From assembly GCA_946481585.1 (NCBI GenBank), contig CAMLOF010000178.1, positions 1 to 6,276 on the forward strand: 6,276 bases of DNA. Reading direction: 5' to 3'. Shown in pieces: positions 1 through 5,339 of this stretch. The notes beneath the pieces were generated by a model, which did not search any database, was not told the DNA's origin, and saw only the letters and a program-made list of their open reading frames with translations. This stretch comes from an uncultured Macromonas sp. GTDB taxonomy: Bacteria > Pseudomonadota > Gammaproteobacteria > Burkholderiales > Burkholderiaceae. Numbering within the stretch: position 1 is the stretch's first letter; each line of letters opens with the position of its first letter. Position numbers and translations under genes: made by a program.

Positions 1-1611
1 GTGATGGCCATGAGCAGCACGGCGATCGTCGTCAAGCTGGTGGCCGATAGGCTGGAACTGGAGTCCGAGCACGGCAAGCGTGTGGTGGGTATCTTGCTGT
101 TCCAGGATCTGGCGGTCGTACCGTTGCTGGTGCTCATACCTGCCCTGGGGTCGGACCCTGAGCAGTTGATGGTTTCACTTGGGTGGGCACTTCTGAAGGC
201 TGTTGTGCTTCTGGTGCTGCTGCTGACGGGGGGGCAGCGACTCATGCGCTGGTGGCTGACGCTGGTGGCTCGGCGCAAGAGCGAAGAACTGTTCATGCTT
301 AACCTGCTGCTCATTACGCTGGGTTTGGCCTGGTTGACTGAACACGCGGGGTTGTCGTTGGCGCTGGGTGCGTTCGTTGCGGGCATGTTGATTGCCGAAA
401 CCGAATACAAGCACCAGGTGGAAACTGACATCAGGCCTTTTCACGATGTCCTGCTCGGCCTGTTCTTCATCACGATTGGCATGTTGCTGGACTGGCGGCT
501 GGTGCTTGAGCGGTGGCCCTTGGTGCTGCTTCTGCTCGCCTTGTCCCTGACCTTCAAGCTGGGGCTGATCACATTGCTTGCGCGCTCGTTCGGTGCGGCG
601 ATGGGGACGTCGCTGCGAGTCGGTCTCTATCTGGCCCAGGCGGGTGAATTCGGCTTTGTCTTGTTGAGCCTGGCGAATCAGAACCGGCTGGTGCCGCCAG
701 AACTGTTCAACCCGGTGCTGGCGTCCATGGTCATTTCCATGCTACTGGCGCCGCTGATCATCATGGCCAGCAACCGCATCGTCGGGCGGCTGGTGGGCAG
801 TGACTGGCTGATGCAGTCGGTACAGATGACTCAGATTGCCACACGTGCGATGTCCACCGACAAGCACGTGATCATCTGTGGCTACGGCCGTTGCGGGCAA
901 AACCTGGCACGCATGCTGGAGGCGGAACATATTCCGTACATGGCTTTGGATCTGGACCCCGACCGAGTCCGCCATGCTGCGGCGGCAGGGCATTCGGTGG
1001 TGTTTGGTGACGCTGCCCGCTCGCAGGCCTTGATGGCGGCCGGGTTGGCTCGTGCGAGCGCCGTGGCAGTGACCTACCTGGATACGCAGAGTGCCATGAA
1101 GGTGTTGCACCACGTCCGCGAGCATGCGCCCAAGGTGCCAGTCGTGGTTCGCACGGTGGATGACATTGATCTGGAGAAGCTGCAGTCAGCAGGTGCGACG
1201 GAGGTGGTGCCTGAAGCGATTGAGGCCAGCCTGATGCTGGCCAGCCATGCATTGGCGCTGGTGGGCGTACCGATCAGGCGTGTGTTGCGACTCGTGCAGA
1301 ACCAGCGGGATGCTCGTTACAGCCTCCTGAGAGGCTACTTCCACGGGGCAGACGACAGTTCTGCGGAGGAGTTGTACCAGGAGCGACTCACGACAGTGGT
1401 CATTCCAGGAGGGGGGCGCACGGTAGGCATGAGGTTGGCCGATCTGGCCCTGCATGCCATGGGCGTCCAGGTGGTCAGCCTGCGCCGGGCCAGTGGAAAG
1501 ACCGTGCCTGTCAATGACGATCTTCTTCTGGAAGGCGGGGACACGCTTGTGCTCTCCGGTACTTTTGAGGTACTGGCGCTGGCGGAGGACAAACTCGTGA
1601 TCGGTGCCTGA
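1..1611 (+). CDS. CPA2-family (KefB/KefC-like) monovalent cation:proton antiporter with RCK_N and RCK_C domains, 5' partial
   Basis: Integral inner-membrane protein expected to exchange K+ (or Na+) for H+, with cytoplasmic regulatory domains. The visible 536 residues begin inside the membrane domain: the SSTAIV motif (residues 5-10) and LFQDLAVVP (33-41), whose Asp is the likely ion-binding acidic residue of Kef transporters, show that roughly 110-120 N-terminal residues lie upstream, so the GTG at position 1 is an internal codon. Further hydrophobic segments run to about residue 258. [10 protein letters not shown] (138-147) followed by [11 protein letters not shown] matches the regulatory loop and helix of KefC. 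Residues 288-410 form an RCK_N/TrkA-N Rossmann domain with GYGRCG (294-299) and an acidic end of strand 2 (DLD, 317-319). Residues about 456-534 look like an RCK_C/TrkA-C domain, which E. coli KefB and KefC lack, so it is not a strict KefC orthologue. No KefF/KefG partner is visible. apt follows 25 nt downstream. Ion specificity and glutathione control cannot be read from the sequence. Confidence 0.93.
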   Translation: MMAMSSTAIVVKLVADRLELESEHGKRVVGILLFQDLAVVPLLVLIPALGSDPEQLMVSLGWALLKAVVLLVLLLTGGQRLMRWWLTLVARRKSEELFMLNLLLITLGLAWLTEHAGLSLALGAFVAGMLIAETEYKHQVETDIRPFHDVLLGLFFITIGMLLDWRLVLERWPLVLLLLALSLTFKLGLITLLARSFGAAMGTSLRVGLYLAQAGEFGFVLLSLANQNRLVPPELFNPVLASMVISMLLAPLIIMASNRIVGRLVGSDWLMQSVQMTQIATRAMSTDKHVIICGYGRCGQNLARMLEAEHIPYMALDLDPDRVRHAAAAGHSVVFGDAARSQALMAAGLARASAVAVTYLDTQSAMKVLHHVREHAPKVPVVVRTVDDIDLEKLQSAGATEVVPEAIEASLMLASHALALVGVPIRRVLRLVQNQRDARYSLLRGYFHGADDSSAEELYQERLTTVVIPGGGRTVGMRLADLALHAMGVQVVSLRRASGKTVPVNDDLLLEGGDTLVLSGTFEVLALAEDKLVIGA

Positions 1612-1636
1612 TCTTCGGCGGCGCATAATCTGCCTC

Positions 1637-2182
1637 ATGGAGTTTTCAGCCTACCTCAAATCACACATCCGCACGGTGCCCGACTGGCCCGCGCCCGGGG
1701 TGCAGTTCCGAGACATCACCCCGTTGTTGCAGAACCCCAAGGTGTTCCGCGTGTTGATCGATGCTTTTGTCCACCGCTACATGGACCCGGATCTGCGCCC
1801 TGACGTGGTGGCGGGTCTGGACGCACGGGGGTTCATCATCGGTTCCGTGCTGGCTTATGAACTGGGGGTGGGCTTTGTGCCTATCCGAAAGAAAGGCAAG
1901 CTGCCTTTCACGACGGTGGAGGAAACCTATGAGCTGGAGTACGGCAGTGCCACGGTGGAGCTTCACACCGACGCCGTGAAGCCGGGCGACCGTGTCTTGT
2001 TGATAGATGATTTGATCGCCACTGGTGGCACGATGATGGCGGGGCGCAAATTGCTGGAGAAGCTCGGCGCTACCGTGACGGAAGGGGCTGCCATTGTGGC
2101 GCTGCCTGAACTAGGCGGTGTGGGGCGCCTCAAGGATTCGGGGTTACCGCTTTACACGCTGGTTGAGTTCGAGGGGCACTGA
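1637..2182 (+). CDS. apt: adenine phosphoribosyltransferase
   Basis: Cytoplasmic purine-salvage enzyme that converts adenine and PRPP to AMP and pyrophosphate. The 181-residue product is close to the 183 residues of E. coli Apt. Type I phosphoribosyltransferase hallmarks are present: [13 protein letters not shown] (residues 120-132) is the PRPP-binding motif; LDARGFIIG (61-69) and [11 protein letters not shown] (80-90) are the conserved family segments; and [17 protein letters not shown] (15-31) is the typical N-terminal region. The ATG at 1637 is chosen because it gives the family's usual N-terminus (short helix, then the [10 protein letters not shown] segment). An in-frame GTG at 1604 would add 11 unusual residues and overlap the upstream antiporter gene by 8 nt. 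No good Shine-Dalgarno sequence precedes the ATG, which is odd for this window, where the chemotaxis genes all have strong ones. The gene is convergent with the next one, with 4 nt between stop codons. Confidence 0.96.
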   Translation: MEFSAYLKSHIRTVPDWPAPGVQFRDITPLLQNPKVFRVLIDAFVHRYMDPDLRPDVVAGLDARGFIIGSVLAYELGVGFVPIRKKGKLPFTTVEETYELEYGSATVELHTDAVKPGDRVLLIDDLIATGGTMMAGRKLLEKLGATVTEGAAIVALPELGGVGRLKDSGLPLYTLVEFEGH

Positions 2183-2186
2183 ACGC

Positions 2187-2774
2187 TCATTCCAGCCGAC
2201 CATGCTGGGTGGGGCTCAGCGGCATGAATTCACTCGCCTCATCCCGGCGGGGCATGGGCTGTGTCGGTTCGAAGTCTGGGTGGGCCTCGGATGCTGGCCT
2301 GTTGGCGATTTCCGTCAGCATGTCGTGAGGTTTGTTATCCATGGTGCGGCCCGCAGGCGCTTCACGAGCCCGCCAGTAGGCAGCTTTGACTTCTATGCCA
2401 ATACGCTCGCGCGCCAATTCCTGTAGCGCGTGTTCAAGCGCGCGCAATGCTTCTGGCCGACAGTCGGTGACATCCGCGTCTATGTCGAACATCACGATGA
2501 AGCTGTTGCCTTTGCGGTCCAGCGTCAATGCTTTGAATTTGTAGGCGCTGGACAGAACACCCGCCCGAATCATGCACTCCCGCACGATGGCGAAGAGCTG
2601 CTCCCGGCGGTGGCCACGCAAATGCCGCGAGTCCTGAGCTTGAAGTTCGTCTGCAGCAGAGCTTGATGTGGCCGACGCCCGCTCGTGCGCATGCCTGGCA
2701 TGGTGGGCGGTCTTGCCCGTTGGCGAGGTGAACAGCCAGCCAAAAAGTCGGGTCCAAAGGGAGGGGGCAGACAT
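2187..2774 (-). CDS. hypothetical protein, 195 aa, cytoplasmic, possibly conserved in Burkholderiales
   Basis: I do not recognise a named family. The ATG at 2774 is the only early start; its upstream sequence has no clear Shine-Dalgarno. Residues 1-45 look disordered: a short hydrophobic/aromatic stretch (WTRLFGWLF, 7-15), then a His-rich segment (HHARHAH, 24-30) and a Ser/Ala run. Residues about 50-135 look like a compact alpha/beta core: a helix containing REQLFAIVRECMIRAGVL (57-74), strand-like KFKALTLDR (79-87) and NSFIVMFDID (90-99), then a helix RPEALRALEHALQELARER (106-124) and IGIEVKAAYWR (125-135). The C-terminal 60 residues are polar and Pro-rich. There is no signal peptide and no transmembrane helix long enough to be convincing. 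The regular amino-acid pattern and the GC-rich third codon positions argue that this is a real gene rather than a shadow. I recall similar proteins next to apt in related genomes, but cannot verify that here. Function unknown; a small regulatory or secretion-accessory role would be guesswork. Confidence 0.8.
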   Translation of the reverse strand: MSAPSLWTRLFGWLFTSPTGKTAHHARHAHERASATSSSAADELQAQDSRHLRGHRREQLFAIVRECMIRAGVLSSAYKFKALTLDRKGNSFIVMFDIDADVTDCRPEALRALEHALQELARERIGIEVKAAYWRAREAPAGRTMDNKPHDMLTEIANRPASEAHPDFEPTQPMPRRDEASEFMPLSPTQHGRLE

Positions 2775-2801
2775 GGGGTGAGGGCGTTACGGCGTCCAGC
2801 C

Positions 2802-2830
2802 ATTGTGGTGTATTCTGCCTGTTGCCTCAA
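2802..2830 (-). promoter_or_regulatory. candidate sigma70-type promoter for the leftward hypothetical gene
   Basis: Read on the minus strand, TTGAGG (2830-2825) is separated by exactly 17 nt from CACAAT (2807-2802). Each hexamer matches four of six consensus positions. Transcription would begin near 2795, leaving a leader of about 20 nt before the ATG at 2774. Position and spacing fit well, but the hexamers are only moderate and a chance match is possible. Confidence 0.3.
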
Positions 2831-2853
2831 CTGGTCGAAGGTCGTTGCTTTGG

Positions 2854-2878
2854 ACCCAGGTGCCAAAAGTGCTTGGGT
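2854..2878 (+). other. RNA hairpin upstream of cheW
   Basis: As plus-strand RNA, ACCCAGGUGC (2854-2863) can pair with GUGCUUGGGU (2869-2878) over 10 continuous pairs, three of them G-U, closing a five-base CAAAA loop. On the minus strand the G-U pairs become A-C mismatches, so the structure favours rightward transcripts. No U-tract follows, so it does not look like an intrinsic terminator. If the cheW transcript starts upstream, the hairpin lies in its leader about 130 nt before the start codon. Confidence 0.35.
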
Positions 2879-2994
2879 GGGTAGTGATACACAGCACATC
2901 TGCGAAAAAACGGCATAGATCAGGTGCTCTGAGGGTGTCATGGGTGGATTTTTTGTTCGATACTCGTGACATTGATGTTTCCCCACTAGATTCC

Positions 2995-3000
2995 AAGGAG
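2995..3000 (+). promoter_or_regulatory. cheW ribosome binding site
   Basis: AAGGAG lies 5 nt before the ATG at 3006 and fixes the start of cheW. No convincing promoter for cheW could be picked in the 231-nt region upstream; GTGACA (2966-2971) with TAGATT (2987-2992) has a spacer of only 15 nt and would start transcription within or at the ribosome binding site. Confidence 0.85.
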
Positions 3001-3005
3001 CTCAT

Positions 3006-3527
3006 ATGACTAACGTGCACAGCCCTGGTTCGCCTCATGGCCAGATTTCTGGCAGCGGCGTGGCAGCACAAGGGGGGGCGGAATTCCTGACATTCCGCCT
3101 CGGTGCAGAGGAATACGGTATCGACATTCTGCGTGTGCAGGAGATCCGTTCCTACGAGGAGCCAACCCGTATCGCCAATTCTCCTTCCTTCATTAAAGGG
3201 GTGGTCAACCTGCGTGGGGTGATCGTTCCTGTGGTTGATCTCCGGATCAAACTGGGTTGCGAGAAGGTCGAATACAACGATTTCACCGTCGTGATCGTGT
3301 TGAACGTCAAGGGGCGCGTGGTCGGCGCGGTGGTGGACTCGGTGTCGGATGTTCTTGAATTGCCTCGAGACGCCATCAAGCCTGCGCCAGAGATGAACAA
3401 CGCGTCTGTTGACACGGCTTTTATTACTGGCATTGCCAGCGTCGGTGAGCGCATGCTGATCCTCATGGACATTGAAGCCTTGATGGGTAGCCCGGACATG
3501 GGCTTGATGGACAGCGCGACGCAGTGA
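3006..3527 (+). CDS. cheW: chemotaxis adaptor protein CheW
   Basis: Cytoplasmic scaffold that links the tips of chemoreceptors to the histidine kinase CheA in the chemosensory array. The 173 residues compare with 167 in E. coli CheW, and the match is very close from residue 26 on: [20 protein letters not shown] (26-45), [20 protein letters not shown] (55-74) with the receptor- and CheA-binding NLRG motif (68-71), VVDLRIKLG (76-84), [11 protein letters not shown] (90-100), and the C-terminal [11 protein letters not shown] (150-160) and MDSA (168-171). Residues 1-25 are a Gly/Ser/Ala-rich, probably flexible tail. The domain is a single CheW fold with no receiver domain, so it is CheW and not CheV. 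It leads a group cheW-MCP1-MCP2, with 92 nt to the next start, and is probably co-transcribed with the receptors. No cheA, cheY, cheR or cheB is in the window, so whether this is the main chemotaxis operon or an outlying cluster cannot be decided. Confidence 0.97.
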   Translation: MTNVHSPGSPHGQISGSGVAAQGGAEFLTFRLGAEEYGIDILRVQEIRSYEEPTRIANSPSFIKGVVNLRGVIVPVVDLRIKLGCEKVEYNDFTVVIVLNVKGRVVGAVVDSVSDVLELPRDAIKPAPEMNNASVDTAFITGIASVGERMLILMDIEALMGSPDMGLMDSATQ

Positions 3528-3550
3528 CTTTGCACAGTTGGCCGCGCACC

Positions 3551-3576
3551 GCAGGTGTGGCAGGTATGCGGCAGGT
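3551..3576 (+). repeat. three short direct repeats GCAGGT between cheW and MCP1
   Basis: GCAGGT occurs at 3551-3556, 3560-3565 and 3571-3576, in each case followed within two bases by a TG (GTG, ATG, CGTG). The copies start 9 and 11 nt apart in the 92-nt gap before the receptor start. The repeat is plain in the sequence; whether it does anything is unknown, and it may be chance in GC-rich DNA. Confidence 0.35.
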
Positions 3577-3606
3577 CGTGTGACTACCCACTGGCCTGCA
3601 GAGAAC

Positions 3607-3613
3607 GAGGAGG
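3607..3613 (+). promoter_or_regulatory. MCP1 ribosome binding site deciding the start codon
   Basis: GAGGAGG ends 6 nt before the ATG at 3620. A TTG codon at 3617 directly precedes that ATG in frame, and another in-frame ATG lies at 3638. The spacing favours 3620 over both. Confidence 0.85.
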
Positions 3614-3619
3614 CGGTTG

Positions 3620-5284
3620 ATGAGTTTGTTGTCGTTCATGAGGGCGTTCACCATCCGTGTTCGCATGATCGGTGCGATTGGCGTGGTGTTGGCGCTATTG
3701 CTGGGTGTGGGCAGCGCCGGACTGTGGGGCATGTTCAGCATGCAGTCCTTCAACCATGACTTTGTCGAGCATTCGTTCGCAGAGTCCGTGGCCATGGGCA
3801 AGCTGCAGGTTGGCCTGGGCGAGTTGCGGCGCTACGAGCGCGACATGATCATCAACTACGAAAAGCCAGAACAGGTCCGGGTCGCAAAGGGTGCATGGGA
3901 CAAGGCGTGGCAGGACGTGCAGTCGCGATTGACCGCTTTGCTCCAGGGCGACGTAGATGCGGATAACGCCTTGGTTGAGCAGATACGGCAGAACCTTGAC
4001 GTTTATGCGAAAGCATTGACTCCTGTGGCTCAGCAACTTGAGGGCGGGGGCTACGACTCGGCTACCACGGCGAATTTGTTGCTGCGCTCGGCACACGCCG
4101 CCTTTGACAAGGTGGACGAGTCAATGGTCAGCCTGCAGAAGTTGCTGGATGACGAGGTGAGGGCTTCTTATGACGGCGCCAAAAACACATCTAGGATCAT
4201 CTTGATCGTCTTCGGGGTGGCGGTGGCTGTGGCTGCCTTGATCGTGGTGCCGACCACCTTGGCCAATATGCACAGCATCACCCGCCCGCTGGAACAGGCG
4301 CAGGGTTTGGCGGTGTCCATCGCCAGGGGGGACCTGACCACGCGGCCCGATCTGCGTGGGGCGGACGAATTGGCTGAACTGATGCGGTGCCTGGTGGATA
4401 TGCAGTCGTCGCTGTCGCGGACGGTGGGTGAGGTGCGTGACGTGGCAGACGGCATACGCACTGCCAGCACTGAAATCGCCACCGGCAACCAGGATTTGAG
4501 TGCGCGCACGGAACAGGCTGCCAGCAATCTACAGCAGGCCGCGTCCAGCATGGACCAGATCACCGCGACGGCCCAGCAGTCGGCAGAGGCGGCGCGGTCG
4601 GCAAGTGGAATGGCTCGCGACAACGCTGACGTCGCTCAGCGTGGCGGTGAGCTGGTCGGGCAGGTGGTCAGCACCATGGAGGAAATCCACCACAGCAGCC
4701 AGAAGATTCACGACATCATTGGGGTGATCGACGGGATTGCGTTCCAGACCAACATTCTCGCTTTGAACGCCGCGGTCGAGGCTGCACGCGCAGGCGAGGC
4801 CGGGCGCGGCTTTGCTGTCGTGGCGGGTGAGGTTCGCAGTCTGGCGCAGCGCAGCGCCGAAGCGGCGCGCGAAATCAAGGCACTCATCAGTGTGAGCGTG
4901 GACAAGGTCAGTGCGGGAACCCAGGTCGTTCACCAGGCGGGGAGCACCATTCGCGACATCGTGGACAACGCACAGAAAGTGTCTTCGTTCATTGGCGAAA
5001 TCACCTCGGCGTCAGCGGAGCAGTCGCAAGGGCTGGCAGAAGTCAATGGCGCGGTTGGCCAACTGGACCAGATGACCCAGCAGAACGCTGCACTCGTTGA
5101 GGAAAGCGCCGCAGCGGCTGAGAGCCTGCGTGATCAGGCGCAGAGGCTGGCCGATTTGGTCGCGGTCTTCCAGTTGGGAGATGGTGCATCAGGTCATGCG
5201 CCGCTGCTTCCCGCTGCCACGCGGGGGCACGGTCTGTCCGGGCAGTATGCCGGCCCGGAGCGCAGGCAGCGAGCCAGGGGGTGA
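3620..5284 (+). CDS. methyl-accepting chemotaxis protein with four-helix-bundle sensor (MCP1)
   Basis: Inner-membrane chemoreceptor of 554 residues, close to Tsr (551). Order of parts: short cytoplasmic start; TM1 about 17-39; periplasmic region 40-191, predicted helical and resembling the 4HB_MCP sensor, with LRRYERDMIINYEKPEQ (69-85); TM2 about 192-215; HAMP about 216-270 (ITRPLEQA, ARGDLT, DELAEL); then the signalling coiled coil. The hairpin tip is nearly identical to E. coli receptors: IDGIAFQTNILALNAAVEAA (370-389), then RAGEAGRGFAVVAGEVRSLA (390-409), which carries the residues that contact CheW/CheA and neighbouring receptors. Adaptation positions, aligned by heptads to Tsr, are Q299, Q306, Q313 and E495. 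All three N-terminal ones are Gln, and Q306/Q313 are preceded by Gln and Asp. The protein ends in a basic tail (GPERRQRARG) without the NWETF pentapeptide that tethers CheR and CheB in enteric receptors. Ligand unknown. It follows cheW and precedes a paralogue by 55 nt. Confidence 0.96.
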   Translation: MSLLSFMRAFTIRVRMIGAIGVVLALLLGVGSAGLWGMFSMQSFNHDFVEHSFAESVAMGKLQVGLGELRRYERDMIINYEKPEQVRVAKGAWDKAWQDVQSRLTALLQGDVDADNALVEQIRQNLDVYAKALTPVAQQLEGGGYDSATTANLLLRSAHAAFDKVDESMVSLQKLLDDEVRASYDGAKNTSRIILIVFGVAVAVAALIVVPTTLANMHSITRPLEQAQGLAVSIARGDLTTRPDLRGADELAELMRCLVDMQSSLSRTVGEVRDVADGIRTASTEIATGNQDLSARTEQAASNLQQAASSMDQITATAQQSAEAARSASGMARDNADVAQRGGELVGQVVSTMEEIHHSSQKIHDIIGVIDGIAFQTNILALNAAVEAARAGEAGRGFAVVAGEVRSLAQRSAEAAREIKALISVSVDKVSAGTQVVHQAGSTIRDIVDNAQKVSSFIGEITSASAEQSQGLAEVNGAVGQLDQMTQQNAALVEESAAAAESLRDQAQRLADLVAVFQLGDGASGHAPLLPAATRGHGLSGQYAGPERRQRARG

Positions 5285-5328
5285 GCTGCGGGTGAAGCAT
5301 GTTGGCAGTCGGTGGGAAATAAAGTACT

Positions 5329-5334
5329 AGGAGA
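5329..5334 (+). promoter_or_regulatory. MCP2 ribosome binding site
   Basis: AGGAGA sits 5 nt before the ATG at 5340 inside an unusually AT-rich patch (5317-5340) for this window. It supports that start and shows that the second receptor has its own translation initiation signal. Confidence 0.85.
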
Positions 5335-5339
5335 CAAAA

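Noticed and set aside
1604..1636. GTG at 1604 as the apt start
   Set aside because: It would add 11 residues unlike the family, and the nearest GGAGG is 15 nt away, too far for efficient initiation.
175..1638. Several long minus-strand frames opposite the antiporter gene
   Set aside because: They are shadows of the GC-rich coding strand, rich in Arg, Pro, His and Gln with no domain pattern, while the plus-strand protein is clearly recognisable.
2685..2918. 77-codon plus-strand frame across the start of the leftward gene
   Set aside because: It mostly overlaps the better supported minus-strand gene, has no ribosome binding site and no recognisable product.
2937..2963. CGATA core (2958-2962) as a sigma28 (FliA) flagellar promoter for cheW
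   Set aside because: Only the CGATA core matches; the expected TAAAGTTT-like element 11 nt upstream is absent.
2803..3009. 68-codon plus-strand frame starting at TTG 2803 whose stop overlaps the cheW ATG as ATGA
   Set aside because: The overlap looks like translational coupling, but there is no ribosome binding site at the TTG, the residues show no family-like pattern, and the frame runs across a likely leader and promoter region.
5264..5289. GCAGC/GCTGC inverted repeat at the end of MCP1 as a terminator
   Set aside because: The stem is only 5 bp with a long loop and no T-tract, so it is not a credible intrinsic terminator.
5302..5330. TTGGCA and TACTAG, 17 nt apart, as a promoter for MCP2
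   Set aside because: Transcription would begin around 5337 and leave the strong AGGAGA ribosome binding site outside the mRNA.
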